The notes: a model not told the origin generated them from the sequence alone. A stretch of DNA of 64,000 nt from Bradyrhizobium forestalis (GCF_002795245.1 NZ_PGVG01000004.1:62001-126000); one strand, 5' to 3'; counted from the first letter of the stretch, positions 16,060 through 31,563 are shown. Numbers and translations: made by a program.

Positions 16060-16263
16060 TCAGGACGTTCCGCGGCTTCTTGTTTTCAGCCACCCGATGA
16101 TCGCTGGCGGCACGCACACTCCGGCAGCGACCAAGACGACAGTCCAATTGGCGAGTGCAAGAACGTGGGCCGCGGATATGGACACAATGAGTCCGATCGC
16201 GGCAGCCAACCACTGCGCCGGCGTGAAATCCGGACCTCTATTGATCGGCAAACCCATGAACAT
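16060..16263 (-). CDS. Small two-helix membrane protein
   Basis: A frame of about 67 codons with two hydrophobic helices (QWLAAAIGLIVSISAAHVLA and the next segment through VVLVAAGVCVPPAIIGWL). The start is uncertain: ATG 16263 and ATG 16257 lack a convincing ribosome site and the frame remains open to 16341. Membrane location is clear if it is expressed. No family recognised. Confidence 0.45.
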   Translation of the reverse strand: MFMGLPINRGPDFTPAQWLAAAIGLIVSISAAHVLALANWTVVLVAAGVCVPPAIIGWLKTRSRGTS

Positions 16264-16393
16264 CCGCAGGGGAAAAGGAGCGCACCGGCGAACTGGAGAT
16301 AGAATCGCGAGCGCCCGGAGGCAAGAAACGAAAGAGGCCAACCGAGGCGGCCCAGGCCGCTTCCCCTGCTACCAAGCTTCCAAATCCGCAAAA

Positions 16394-16408
16394 GAACATA
16401 TTGCGAAC
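16394..16408. promoter_or_regulatory. LexA (SOS) box in the recA promoter
   Basis: GAAC-ATATTGC-GAAC is an exact alphaproteobacterial SOS box (complement of GTTC-N7-GTTC). It overlaps the -35 box TTGCGA, so LexA bound here would block recA transcription. Confidence 0.9.
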
Positions 16409-16429
16409 CTGGAACAAATAGGGTACATT
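16401..16429 (+). promoter_or_regulatory. recA promoter
   Basis: TTGCGA at 16401-16406 and TACATT at 16424-16429 are 17 bp apart. The -35 lies in the SOS box; the leader to the recA ATG is about 65 nt. Confidence 0.7.
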
Positions 16430-16500
16430 GCTTTTATCGCCGGCCCGCCTCTCAATCGTTTGTCCCCCTAGCGAATCCTCGCCATAAGGAGCACGACCCA

Positions 16501-17589
<1,089 letters not shown>

Positions 17590-17618
17590 GACTTACCGCG
17601 AAGAGTTTTCGCGAGGAG

Positions 17619-17669
17619 CGGGCACTGAGGACGTTGAGTTGCCGACGTCTTCGGTGCCCGTTTCGTTTT
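17619..17669 (+). terminator. Rho-independent terminator of recA
   Basis: A 16-bp stem (17619-17634 with 17645-17660) containing two G-T wobbles and a 10-nt loop, followed by TTTCGTTTT. It is the strongest classical terminator in the window. Confidence 0.9.
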
Positions 17670-17715
17670 GGGTAATATAAGAGATGCAGGATCAGTTCTT
17701 GAGACCGGGATCGCC

Positions 17716-18063
17716 GTGAGTTGGAATCAATCCGAGGTCATTGCCGCTCGCCAAATTATTATCGAGACGGCGAAAGGCATACTTGCGGGAAGCGTGTCTC
17801 CGGTCGAGGGTGCCAGAGCAATTGCACGACAAAGGTTCAAGGCACGCCTCGAAGATGATTCCGATATCATGCCCTTTGTCGGAGTTGATTCTGAGACCGA
17901 ATCTTTGCCGATTGGACGCGAACGAGTGCACTGGCAGGCGCGCGCTCTCGCCGATCTCCAGGGCAAGATCGATGAATCCCAAGTATGGGCGCTCTCAGTC
18001 GCGAGGACCCATTGTCAGAGCCTCGTGGCCCGGTCGGGAAGCTTGATGCGTTGGCCTGACTGA
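17716..18063 (+). CDS. Hypothetical protein
   Basis: About 115 residues from GTG 17716 (a TTG at 17668 would add 16). An N-terminal helical part (SEVIAARQIIIETAKGILAG) is followed by a GARAIARQRF segment and mixed sequence with DDSDIMPFVGVDSETESLP. There is no signal peptide or helix for the membrane. GC is a little lower than in the neighbouring genes. I do not recognise the family. It lies just after the recA terminator. Confidence 0.55.
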   Translation: MSWNQSEVIAARQIIIETAKGILAGSVSPVEGARAIARQRFKARLEDDSDIMPFVGVDSETESLPIGRERVHWQARALADLQGKIDESQVWALSVARTHCQSLVARSGSLMRWPD

Positions 18064-18069
18064 TAGGAT

Positions 18070-18185
18070 CGTAGGGTGGATTTGCCGCAGTCGTAATCCA
18101 CCACCGTGCGTCTCCGCGGAAGCTGAAGTGGTGGGTTACGCCGGCGGACTGCGCTTCGCGCAGCCGCCCGCTAACCCACCCTGTG
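18070..18185. repeat. Palindromic intergenic repeat
   Basis: The segment contains AGGGTGGATT and TAATCCACC facing each other, then GGTGGGTTACGCC and CTAACCCACCCT around a TGCGCTTCGCGCA core. This nested palindrome lies between the hypothetical gene and the gcvP stop and resembles repeats scattered in Bradyrhizobium genomes. Confidence 0.65.
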
Positions 18186-18191
18186 AAGCCG

Positions 18192-21062
<2,871 letters not shown>

Positions 21063-21087
21063 GGGTCCTCGCTTTAGATTTCGCTGT

Positions 21088-21215
21088 CGCCGTCATGCCC
21101 CGCGCAGGCGGGGCATCCAGTAAACGCAGGCGTTTCGGTTAGGGCCGATGGGCCGCGGCGTACTGGATCGTCCGCCTTCGCGGACGATGACAGTGAGTGT
21201 GTGGTGATGGCTCGG
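21088..21215. repeat. Palindromic intergenic repeat between gcvH and gcvP
   Basis: ATGCCCCGCGCAGGCGGGGCAT is followed by CAGTAAACGCAGGCG, GGCCGCGGCGTACTGGAT and CGTCCGCCTTCGCGGACGATGACAG. The block GCGGCGTACTGGAT also occurs in the repeat at 27170, so these are copies of one modular family. It sits inside the gcv operon. Confidence 0.75.
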
Positions 21216-21224
21216 CTCATATCC

Positions 21225-21593
21225 TCACGCCGTGTGTGCCTTGTAGGCGGCTTCATCCATGAGGCCGCCGAGCTCGCTTTTGTCGGCAATCTTGATCTTG
21301 AAGAACCAGGCCGCGCCCTGCGCATCCGAATTGACCAGCGCCGGCTCGGCGGCCAGAGCTTCGTTGGTCTCGATCACGTCGCCGGAGATGGGCGCATAGA
21401 CGTCGGAGGCGGCCTTCACCGATTCCACGACGGCGGCGGCTTCCGCCTTCTTCAAGCTGCGGCCGATCTTGGGCAGCTCGACGAACACGACATCGCCGAG
21501 CTGCTGCTGGGCGTAGTCGGTGATGCCGACGGTAGCGGTATCGCCGTCGATGGCGAGCCATTCATGGTCGGAAGTGTACAGCGTCGTGGTCAT
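21225..21593 (-). CDS. gcvH: Glycine cleavage system H protein
   Basis: The 122-residue lipoyl carrier protein. The lipoylated lysine is Lys60 in [14 protein letters not shown], and the N-terminus [20 protein letters not shown] is canonical. It shuttles the aminomethyl group between GcvP, GcvT and lipoamide dehydrogenase. It lies 10 bp after gcvT on the same strand. Confidence 0.98.
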   Translation of the reverse strand: MTTTLYTSDHEWLAIDGDTATVGITDYAQQQLGDVVFVELPKIGRSLKKAEAAAVVESVKAASDVYAPISGDVIETNEALAAEPALVNSDAQGAAWFFKIKIADKSELGGLMDEAAYKAHTA

Positions 21594-21603
21594 TGTCTTG
21601 TCC

Positions 21604-22749
21604 TCAGCGTTTGTAGGTGTTTTTCACGAAGGGCATGGCGGCGACCTGCACGGCTAAGCGCTGGCCGCGCACTTCGGCGAAGAGTTTCGTGCCGAGCGCG
21701 CTTAAGTTGGTGGGCACGTAGCCCATCGCGACCGGCGCGCTCAGGCTCGGGCCGAAACCGCCCGAGGTGACCTTTCCGATCGGCTCGCCGCCCGCGCTGT
21801 CGGCAAACAGCAGCGCGCCCTCGCGCACTGGCGCGCGGCCTTCGGCCCGCAGGCCGACGCGGCGGCGGGATGCGCCGCCATCGAAATGGGCGAGGATCGT
21901 CTCGGCGCCGGGGAAACCGCCGGCGCGGGCGCCGCCGCTGCGGCGGCTTTTCTGCACCGACCATTCCAGCGCGGCCTCGACCGGCGTGGTGGCGGTGTCG
22001 ATGTCGTGGCCATACAGGCAGAGCCCGGCTTCCAGCCGCAGGCTGTCGCGGGCGCCGAGGCCGATCGGCAGCACGTCGGGATTGTCGAGGAGCATCCTGG
22101 CAAGGCGCTCGGCGTCGCCAGCCGGAACCGAGATCTCAAAACCGTCCTCGCCGGTGTAGCCGGAGCGCGAGACGAAGCATTTGATGCCGGCGATCTCATG
22201 CGGGCCGGCGTCCATGAACTTCATGGCCGGCGCCTCTGCACAAAGTTTGCCCAGCACCGCTTCCGCCTTCGGGCCCTGCAGCGCAATCAGCGCGCGGTCG
22301 GCCAGCTGCTCGATGATGCACTCGCCAGACAGATTCGCGCGCAGATGCGCCTCGTCCGCGTCCTTGCAGGCGGCGTTGACGACCAGGAACAGGTGATCGC
22401 CGAAATTGGCGACCATCAGGTCGTCGAGAATGCCGCCGTCCGCATTGGTGAACTGGGCATAGCGCTGCCGCCCCTCGGCGATCGCCACGATGTCCTGCGG
22501 CACCAGCCGTTCCAGCGCGCGGGCGGCGTCCGCGAGCTTGCCGGATTTCGGCCGCAGCGCGATCTGGCCCATATGAGAGACGTCGAACAGGCCGGCGGCT
22601 GCCCGGGCATGAAGATGCTCCTTCAGCACGCCCGCGGGGTACTGCACGGGCATGTCGTAGCCCGCGAACGGCACCATCTTGCCGCCCAGGGACACATGGA
22701 GGCTGTAGAGGGGGGTGCGTTTCAGGGAGTCTTGGTTGTGCGCTAGCAT
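21604..22749 (-). CDS. gcvT: Aminomethyltransferase (glycine cleavage T protein)
   Basis: The 381-residue T-protein transfers the methylene group from GcvH to tetrahydrofolate. Landmarks are [14 protein letters not shown] near the N-terminus, [15 protein letters not shown] in the middle and [21 protein letters not shown]. It is the first gene of the operon and stands behind the tandem glycine riboswitch, which sets its expression. Confidence 0.98.
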   Translation of the reverse strand: MLAHNQDSLKRTPLYSLHVSLGGKMVPFAGYDMPVQYPAGVLKEHLHARAAAGLFDVSHMGQIALRPKSGKLADAARALERLVPQDIVAIAEGRQRYAQFTNADGGILDDLMVANFGDHLFLVVNAACKDADEAHLRANLSGECIIEQLADRALIALQGPKAEAVLGKLCAEAPAMKFMDAGPHEIAGIKCFVSRSGYTGEDGFEISVPAGDAERLARMLLDNPDVLPIGLGARDSLRLEAGLCLYGHDIDTATTPVEAALEWSVQKSRRSGGARAGGFPGAETILAHFDGGASRRRVGLRAEGRAPVREGALLFADSAGGEPIGKVTSGGFGPSLSAPVAMGYVPTNLSALGTKLFAEVRGQRLAVQVAAMPFVKNTYKR

Positions 22750-22804
22750 CTTAAGGGGCCCTCGGCGGTTCCCGGGGAGGATTCCCCGTGGAAGCCAGTC
22801 GAAG

Positions 22805-22980
22805 CCCCATCTGTCGCTGTGCCTGAGAGTATTATCCCGTCGGCGGGTGCCACCCGGGTTTCAAGCCCGTCGGCGCCTCTTTCCAGATGCTGTCAAAGCC
22901 ACGCGGTCCTTTTGCCTGAGAGTTTCCGGGGCGGTTGCTCCTTCGGCGCCGGCTACCTAAAGCCGGTCTCTCCCGACGTG
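22805..22980 (-). promoter_or_regulatory. Tandem glycine riboswitch
   Basis: Read on the minus strand, two similar aptamers follow one another. The first opens GGGAGAGACCGGC, has GCCGAAGGAGCAA, and closes AACTCTCAGGCAAAAGGAC. The second has GCGCCGACGGGC, CCGCCGACGGG and ACTCTCAGGCACAGCGACAG. These are the conserved cores of the gcvT/glycine riboswitch, lying 55 nt upstream of the gcvT start. Glycine binding would turn on the glycine cleavage operon. Confidence 0.95.
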
Positions 22981-23206
22981 GCCGTACGATACAGATGGGT
23001 AGAGACCACAGCGCGGCCAAGCCTGTCAACGCGACTTCTGTCGCTTTCAACCGGATTGCGCGGCTGCGGCAACCCTCTGATCTCCTTGCACAGTTTCTGG
23101 ACAGCGAAGCTGGCCTTGTCTAAAAGCGCTTCTGTCCGCAGATATCAGCCTTAACGTCCGGTTTGGACGGCGAGAAGCGGGCCCAAGCATACCCGATTGG
23201 ATGAAC

Positions 23207-25888
<2,682 letters not shown>

Positions 25889-25894
25889 AGGCCC

Positions 25895-27121
25895 ATGCGC
25901 CTCGTTCCGCGAGGACGTGGGCTTCGCGATCCCGAGCTTCGGGATCGCCTCTACGAATTGCTGGAGCACGATCCCTTGGCCTATTCGGTCGGGTCGCGCT
26001 TCATCCAGCTCATCATCGGCGTCATCGTGCTCAACGTGGCCGCGATGGTCCTCGCCTCGGTGCCGGAGCTCGACGCGCGGTTCGATGTGCTGTTCAGCGC
26101 GATCGCCGTCCTCGCCGTCATCGTGTTCGCGCTCGAATATCTGGCACGGCTGTGGACCGTGGCGGGTCACACGCCGCGCAAGGGCTCAGCGTTGTCCGAC
26201 CGGCTGGGCTATGTCTTCTCGGCGCTCGGCATCATCGACCTCATGGCGTTCCTGCCGGCCGCAATCGTGCTCGCCACGGGCCGGCACGCGACGCTGGCCG
26301 GGCTCGGCGTGCTGCCGTTCTTCAAGCTGATCCGCTATTCGCCGGCGATGCGTTCGCTGCTCGCCGCGGTGCATGCCGAGCGGCGCGCGCTGATCGGCTG
26401 CATCGTCATCCTGATCGGCGCGGTCTTGACCTTCGCCTCGCTGCTCTATGTCGTCGAGCGCGACGTGCAGCCGGACAAGCTCGGCACCATCCCGCAGGCG
26501 ATGTGGTGGGCGATCGTGACGCTCGGCACCGTCGGCTATGGCGACGTCGTGCCGGTGACGCCGCTCGGCAAGTTCATCTCGACTTTCGCGATCATCAGCG
26601 GCTTCGCCATGATCGCGCTTCCGGTCGCGATCATCTCCTCGGCGTTCGCCGAAGAGGTGAGGCGGCGCGATTTCGTCGTCACCTGGGGCATGCTGGCGCG
26701 GGTGCCGCTGTTCTCGCATCTAGCGGCCGCGGAAATCGCCGACATCATGCGGCTCTTGCGGGCACGCACGATCGAGCAGGGCGAGATCCTGGTGCGGCGG
26801 GGCGATGTCGCCTCGTCGATGTATTTCATCACCGCCGGCGAGGTCGAGATCGCGCTGCCGAGCCAGCAGGTGCGCCTTGCCGATGGCACCTTCTTCGGCG
26901 AGATCGCGCTCTTGCACAAGACCAAGCGCAGCGGCACCGTGACGGCGACGCGCAAGACGCGGCTGCTCGTGCTCGACGCCCAGGATTTTCACGCCTTGAT
27001 CGCGCGCATGCCGACGCTGGCCGAGCACGTCCACACCACCGCCAAGGCGCGGCTCGCCGACAGCGGCGATCTCGCGGCGGCGGAGCTGGCGCAGGCGGAG
27101 AAGGAAGGCGGAGCGGGCTGA
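25895..27121 (+). CDS. Cyclic-nucleotide-gated potassium channel (MlotiK1 type)
   Basis: The 408-residue protein has six transmembrane helices, the K+ selectivity filter TLGTVGYGDVVP at about residues 209-217, a short C-linker and a cyclic-nucleotide-binding domain. The phosphate-binding cassette reads GTFFGEIALLHKTKRSGTV with the key Arg present. This matches the Mesorhizobium MloK1 channel, which opens on cAMP. The fourth helix has few positive charges, so voltage sensing is unlikely. It follows alaS by 6 bp and may be co-transcribed with it. The C-terminus has a non-homologous Ala/Glu-rich tail. Confidence 0.92.
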   Translation: MRLVPRGRGLRDPELRDRLYELLEHDPLAYSVGSRFIQLIIGVIVLNVAAMVLASVPELDARFDVLFSAIAVLAVIVFALEYLARLWTVAGHTPRKGSALSDRLGYVFSALGIIDLMAFLPAAIVLATGRHATLAGLGVLPFFKLIRYSPAMRSLLAAVHAERRALIGCIVILIGAVLTFASLLYVVERDVQPDKLGTIPQAMWWAIVTLGTVGYGDVVPVTPLGKFISTFAIISGFAMIALPVAIISSAFAEEVRRRDFVVTWGMLARVPLFSHLAAAEIADIMRLLRARTIEQGEILVRRGDVASSMYFITAGEVEIALPSQQVRLADGTFFGEIALLHKTKRSGTVTATRKTRLLVLDAQDFHALIARMPTLAEHVHTTAKARLADSGDLAAAELAQAEKEGGAG

Positions 27122-27167
27122 GGCCGACGCGCGTACCTTCGAAGATATAGGGAGTGGCCAACGCCGC

Positions 27168-27285
27168 CTCCGCTGTCGTCGTCCGGCTTGACCGGACGAC
27201 CCAGTATTCCAGAGGCGGCGGTGAGTCAGCCGATGGGCTGCGGCGTACTGGATGCCCCGGTCAAGCCGGGGCATGACAGTTGGCT
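27168..27285. repeat. Palindromic intergenic repeat
   Basis: GTCGTCCGGCTTGACCGGACGAC is followed by GCTGCGGCGTACTGGAT and ATGCCCCGGTCAAGCCGGGGCAT. The GCGGCGTACTGGAT block is shared with the repeat at 21088-21215. It lies between the converging channel and icd genes and may terminate both. Confidence 0.75.
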
Positions 27286-27286
27286 T

Positions 27287-28501
27287 TTAAGCCGCCAGCT
27301 CCTTGGTCAGGTTCTCGGCGACCTTGTCGAGGAAGCCGGTGGTCGAGAGCCAGCGCTGGTCGGCGCCGACCAGGAGCGCGAGGTCCTTGGTCATGTAGCC
27401 GGCCTCGACGGTGTCGACGCAGACCTTCTCCAGCGTGTTCGCGAACTTGGCGAGCTCGGCATTGTTGTCGAGCTTGGCGCGGTGCGACAGGCCGCGCGTC
27501 CAGGCGAAGATCGACGCGATCGAGTTGGTCGAGGTCTCCTTGCCCTTCTGGTGCTCGCGGTAGTGGCGGGTCACCGTGCCGTGGGCGGCTTCGGCTTCCA
27601 CGGTCTTGCCGTCCGGGGTGAGCAGCACCGAGGTCATCAGGCCGAGCGAGCCGTAGCCCTGCGCGACCGTGTCGGACTGCACGTCGCCGTCGTAGTTCTT
27701 ACAGGCCCAGACATAGCCGCCGGACCACTTCAGCGCCGAGGCGACCATGTCGTCGATCAGGCGGTGCTCGTAGGTCAGGCCCTTGGCGTCGAACTCCTTC
27801 TTGAACTCCTTGTCGAAGATCTCCTGGAAGATGTCCTTGAAGCGGCCGTCATAGACCTTGAGAATCGTGTTCTTGGTCGAGAGATAGACCGGGTAGCCGC
27901 GCAGCAGGCCGTAGTTGAAGGAGGCGCGGGCGAAATCGATGATGGAGTCGTCGAGATTGTACATCTCCATGGCGACGCCGGCGCCGGGCGCCTTGAACAC
28001 TTCCTTCTCGATCACGGTGCCATCCTCGCCGACGAACTTCAGCGAGAGGGTGCCCTTGCCCGGGAACTTGATGTCGGTGGCGCGGTACTGGTCGCCATAG
28101 GCGTGGCGGCCGATGATGATCGGCTTGGTCCAGCCGGGAACCAGGCGCGGCACGTTCTTGCAGATGATCGGCTCGCGGAAGATGCAGCCGCCGAGGATGT
28201 TGCGGATGGTGCCGTTCGGCGACTTCCACATCTGCTTGAGGTTGAACTCCTTCACCCGGGCTTCATCAGGGGTGATGGTGGCGCACTTCACGCCGACGCC
28301 GACCTTCTTGATCGCCTCGGCGGCGTCGATGGTGACCTGATCGTTGGTGTGGTCGCGGTGCTCCATGCCCAGGTCGAAATACATCAGCTCGACATCCAGG
28401 AACGGGTTGATCAGCTTGTCCTTGATGTACTGCCAGATGATCCGGGTCATCTCGTCGCCATCGAGCTCGACGACGGGATTGGATACCTTGATTTTTGCCA
28501 T
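27287..28501 (-). CDS. icd: NADP-dependent isocitrate dehydrogenase
   Basis: The 404-residue enzyme converts isocitrate to 2-oxoglutarate in the TCA cycle and makes NADPH. It is of the eukaryote-like homodimeric type: [20 protein letters not shown] start, [32 protein letters not shown] and [19 protein letters not shown]. The start is set at ATG 28501 where the domain begins; the frame stays open to 28543. It is convergent with the channel gene and divergent from trmJ. Confidence 0.98.
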   Translation of the reverse strand: MAKIKVSNPVVELDGDEMTRIIWQYIKDKLINPFLDVELMYFDLGMEHRDHTNDQVTIDAAEAIKKVGVGVKCATITPDEARVKEFNLKQMWKSPNGTIRNILGGCIFREPIICKNVPRLVPGWTKPIIIGRHAYGDQYRATDIKFPGKGTLSLKFVGEDGTVIEKEVFKAPGAGVAMEMYNLDDSIIDFARASFNYGLLRGYPVYLSTKNTILKVYDGRFKDIFQEIFDKEFKKEFDAKGLTYEHRLIDDMVASALKWSGGYVWACKNYDGDVQSDTVAQGYGSLGLMTSVLLTPDGKTVEAEAAHGTVTRHYREHQKGKETSTNSIASIFAWTRGLSHRAKLDNNAELAKFANTLEKVCVDTVEAGYMTKDLALLVGADQRWLSTTGFLDKVAENLTKELAA

Positions 28502-28840
28502 GATCGGGGAAGCCTCTTGGGAACGGCGCTGATGGTGCGCCACGGGAATATCCGCCGCCTCTTAGCACCCAGACGCGGCGGGCGAAAGCCAAGGGATTAT
28601 GCACTTTTAGCTCATCCAGCTTCCCCAGACGGGGAGCGGCCAACCGCCCCGCAGCCGGGTCCGGGCTCACGTTCCCAGCGAGATTCAAAAGTCGAATCCA
28701 ACCCGTTATTTCCCTTGAGAATTTCGTCAGGACAGGCAAACGACAGGCGGGCAGCGCCCAGGCTGGCCGGTGGCCGGCTTGAATCAATTCCTAAGCCGGC
28801 CTTGCCAAGGCCTTGAGAGACAGTGTGAAAGCGAAGCGAG
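28502..28840. other. 339-bp divergent gap between icd and trmJ
   Basis: No protein gene seen. It should hold both promoters. A 9-bp hairpin (GGCCGGCTT at 28772-28780 with AAGCCGGCC at 28793-28801) lies in the trmJ leader. No promoter stands out clearly. Confidence 0.4.
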
Positions 28841-30040
28841 ATGTCGGGGACTGATAGAAGCAAGGCGGGCCTTTCCCTCGACGGACCCATCGTCATCCTG
28901 GTCGAGCCGCAGCTGGGTGAAAACATCGGCATGGCCGCACGCGCCATGGGCAATTTCGCGCTCGGCGCCTTGCGCATCGTCAACCCCCGGGACGGCTGGC
29001 CCAACATCGCGGCACAGCGGGCCGCCGCCGGAGCTGACCACATTCTGGAGAAGGTCGAATTGTTCGACACGGTGGAGCAGGCGGTCGCCGACCTCGACCT
29101 GCTGTTCGCCACCACGGCTCGTCCCCACGACCAGGCCAAGCCCGTGGTCGGGCCGGCGGCCGCAGCGAGCGAGATCGCCGGGCACGTCGCGACCGGCGGC
29201 AGGTGCGGCATCCTGTTCGGCCGGGAGCGCTGGGGCCTGACCAACGAGGAGGTCGCGCTCTCCAACCGCATCATCACCTTCCCGGTCAATCCGGGCTTCG
29301 CCTCGCTCAACCTCGCCCAGGCCGTGCTGCTGATCGGCTATGAATGGTTCAAGCTGGCGACCTCAGGCGCGCTGCCGCATGCCATGCCTGAAAGATCCGA
29401 GCGCGCCTCGCAGCACCAGATGCAGGCCTTCTTCGACAATCTCGTGCGCGAGCTCGACAAGGTCGAATTCCTGCGCCCGGCCGAGAAGCGCGACACCATG
29501 CTGGTGAACCTGCGCAACATCTTCAGCCGGATGGAGCCGACCAAGCAGGACATGCACACCCTCCATGGAGTCGTCATGGCGATCGCGGAGGGACGCAAGG
29601 GCCCGGCCAAGGGCGGCGTGCTCGACGGCGCGCAGGCGACGCGCCTGCGTGCGCTCTTGGCCGAGCACGGCCAGGGCGGCGGCGTGCCTGACAGCGGCTC
29701 GACCGTGCGCGGCCTCGCTCGGCTGCTCCGTCGCAACCCCACTGACGCCGAGCGGCTGCTCTGGCAGGCCCTGACCCGTGACCGCCGCTTCGCCGGCCAG
29801 TTCAAGCGCCAGACCCCGGTGGGGCGCCATATCCCGGACTTCGTCTCGTTTCCGCACCGGATCGCGATCGAACTGGTGAACCCGGGCGAGGGGGAGGCGA
29901 TCGCCGCGGACCGTGCGTCGCGGCGGGCGTGGTTGGAAGCGCGGGACTATCGGGTGCTCGACATTCGCGCGGCGGATGTCGAGCGCGATCTGGAGGCGGA
30001 GCTGGAGCGGCTGCAGGGGATGATGGCGCAAGAGTCGTAG
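28841..30040 (+). CDS. trmJ: tRNA (cytidine/uridine-32-2'-O)-methyltransferase with C-terminal DUF559-like domain
   Basis: The 399-residue protein has an N-terminal SPOUT methylase (about residues 15-250): VEPQLGENIGMAARAMGNF, GILFGRERWGLTNEEVALSN and PVNPGFASLNLAQAV give the three knot motifs of TrmJ, which methylates ribose 32 in tRNA. A second part (about residues 290-390) is DUF559-like: RRNPTDAERLLWQALTRDRR, QTPVGRHIPDFV and WLEARDYRVLDI. The usual nuclease ELDG-x-QH is replaced by ELVNPGEG, so the domain is probably not catalytic. The fusion is unusual outside relatives of this group, as far as I recall. Confidence 0.88.
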   Translation: MSGTDRSKAGLSLDGPIVILVEPQLGENIGMAARAMGNFALGALRIVNPRDGWPNIAAQRAAAGADHILEKVELFDTVEQAVADLDLLFATTARPHDQAKPVVGPAAAASEIAGHVATGGRCGILFGRERWGLTNEEVALSNRIITFPVNPGFASLNLAQAVLLIGYEWFKLATSGALPHAMPERSERASQHQMQAFFDNLVRELDKVEFLRPAEKRDTMLVNLRNIFSRMEPTKQDMHTLHGVVMAIAEGRKGPAKGGVLDGAQATRLRALLAEHGQGGGVPDSGSTVRGLARLLRRNPTDAERLLWQALTRDRRFAGQFKRQTPVGRHIPDFVSFPHRIAIELVNPGEGEAIAADRASRRAWLEARDYRVLDIRAADVERDLEAELERLQGMMAQES

Positions 30041-30044
30041 CTCT

Positions 30045-30116
30045 TGTAGCCCGGATGAGCGAAGCGATATCCGGGGAAAGGTCCCGCATGTCGCTTCGCT
30101 CATGCGGGCTACGGGA
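30045..30116. repeat. TAGCCCGGATGAGCGAAGCGA repeat, copy 1
   Basis: TAGCCCGGATGAGCGAAGCG and its near-complement CGCTTCGCTCATGCGGGCTA form a long palindrome between convergent genes. A second copy lies at 60712-60788. Confidence 0.8.
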
Positions 30117-30125
30117 TGGGCGCGT

Positions 30126-30773
30126 TCACACCGCCTCCAGCTGATCCGCTACGCGCTTCTTCTTCGCCTTCGTCTGACCGAGCAGGGGCCCCGCCGTGAG
30201 CGCCGCCGTATCCGCCACGCCTGGATCGCGCGAGATCATCGCTGCGACGATGGCGCCGTCGATGATGAGGCCGAGCTGATGCGCCAGCACGGCAGGCTCG
30301 CTCGAGCCAAGCTCGCCGGCGAGCTTCTCGATGTGGCCGAGCACGATCTTCTTGTGCTTCAGTGCGATGTTGCGAAACTGCTTTGCGTCCTTGTCGTGCT
30401 CGCCGACGGCGTTGATGAAGGGGCAGCCGTAGAAGCGCTCCTCGGCAAACCAGCTCTTCAGCGCCGGGAAGATGCGCGTGAGCTTGGTCTGCGCATCGCC
30501 GCCGCCTGCTTCCATGGCGCCGATGAACCATTCGCGCCACTGTTTGCCTTCGCTCTCCAGCACGGCGTTGACGAGATTGGTCTTGGAGCCGAACAATTTA
30601 TAGAGCGTGGTCTTCGCGGTGCCGGCCTCCTCGATGATCGCATCGATGCCGGTGGCGTTGATGCCGTTCTTGCAGAACAGGTGCGTCGCGGCACTGAGCA
30701 GGCGCCCGCGCGCGGATTCGTCGTCGCCGGCACCGGCGTGCGGTGAATTCTTCTTGGATGACGTCTTTGCCAT
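30126..30773 (-). CDS. TetR-family transcriptional regulator
   Basis: The 215-residue protein has an N-terminal TetR helix-turn-helix (residues about 22-68: LLSAATHLFCKNGINATGID through AGTAKTTLYKLFGSKTNLV) and a helical ligand domain with a Cys in FYGCPFINA. It is divergent from the OsmC-led operon, which it probably represses from the dyad near 30974. Its signal is unknown. The ATG at 30773 was chosen; a TTG nine bases upstream is less likely. Confidence 0.9.
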   Translation of the reverse strand: MAKTSSKKNSPHAGAGDDESARGRLLSAATHLFCKNGINATGIDAIIEEAGTAKTTLYKLFGSKTNLVNAVLESEGKQWREWFIGAMEAGGGDAQTKLTRIFPALKSWFAEERFYGCPFINAVGEHDKDAKQFRNIALKHKKIVLGHIEKLAGELGSSEPAVLAHQLGLIIDGAIVAAMISRDPGVADTAALTAGPLLGQTKAKKKRVADQLEAV

Positions 30774-30948
30774 GAGCGCCAACTTAATCGTAGCCGCGTC
30801 ACATCAGCAAGCCGCATCTGTTCGGCGCTGAAAAGATTCGCATGGCAGAGCGCATCTGCATCGCCTTTGAGCAAAGGGCGGCTGATCAATCCGCAGGCAG
30901 CGACGCTTAAGCGGCTCCAATGTTTCGCATTTCGCTTTTGGCCTCGTC

Positions 30949-30964
30949 TGGCACGCTCCATGCA
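30949..30964 (+). promoter_or_regulatory. Sigma-54-like promoter of the OsmC operon
   Basis: TGGCACG-CTCC-ATGCA matches the sigma-54 consensus (TGGCACG-N4-TTGCA) in all but one base, with exact GG-N10-GC spacing. The expected start is near 30974. No activator dyad was found upstream, so the call is tentative. Confidence 0.45.
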
Positions 30965-30973
30965 GGGAAACAG

Positions 30974-30983
30974 ACCGTTCGGT
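30974..30983. promoter_or_regulatory. Candidate TetR operator
   Basis: ACCG-TT-CGGT is a perfect short dyad, with another ACCG 7 bp further on. It lies in the divergent gap between the TetR gene and the OsmC operon, at the predicted transcription start. Binding is inferred. Confidence 0.45.
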
Positions 30984-31020
30984 ATCCTACCGATTTCCAC
31001 TTCTGCCAGGGAGAAGACTG

Positions 31021-31563
31021 ATGACTGCCGTCGTCCAAAAGACAGTGCTGACGGGTTGCCTCGCGCCCATCGACAAGAACGGGCTCGAGCAACTGATTGC
31101 CAATGGCAAGGCAAATCCGAAGGTCATCAAGACCTTGAAGTGCAAGACGGTCGCGGAGGGAAAATTCCGCCACGCCAACTACATCCGCAATCTGCCGCCC
31201 TACATCGTCGACGAGCCGCCGGGGCTGCTGGGCGACGACACTGCGCCCAATCCGTCCGAAGCTTCGCTTGCCGCGCTCGGCTCGTGCCTCGCGGTCGGCC
31301 TGCACGCCAACGCCGTGCACCGCGGCTGGATCGTCAACAAGCTCGAGCTGGAGCTCGAAGGCGATCTCAACATCACCGCGGTCTGGGGCACCGGCGACAC
31401 CTCCGACAAGCCGGTCGGCTTCACGGATGTCCGTGTCAAGGTCGACATGGAATGCGAGGGCATCTCGCCGGACGAGATCAACGCGCTGGTCGCCCATGTC
31501 AAGAAATGGTCGCCGGTCGCCAACACCTTCACCCGCCCCGTCAATCTCGAGGTCGGCATCTAG
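31021..31563 (+). CDS. OsmC-family protein
   Basis: The 180-residue protein has the OsmC fold signature: NPSEASLAALGSCLAVGLHANA with Cys89, and a second Cys145 in VDMECEGISPDEI, the pair used by OsmC/Ohr thiol peroxidases. It probably reduces organic hydroperoxides or reacts with sulfur-containing adducts. GGGAG precedes the ATG. It is the first gene of an operon with an acyl-CoA dehydrogenase-like flavoprotein and a rhodanese, and faces a TetR regulator, suggesting a role in sulfur or thiol metabolism. Confidence 0.88.
   Translation: MTAVVQKTVLTGCLAPIDKNGLEQLIANGKANPKVIKTLKCKTVAEGKFRHANYIRNLPPYIVDEPPGLLGDDTAPNPSEASLAALGSCLAVGLHANAVHRGWIVNKLELELEGDLNITAVWGTGDTSDKPVGFTDVRVKVDMECEGISPDEINALVAHVKKWSPVANTFTRPVNLEVGI

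Noticed and set aside
27188..28816. 542-codon plus-strand frame opposite icd
   Set aside because: Antisense shadow of icd extending into the repeat and the intergenic gap.
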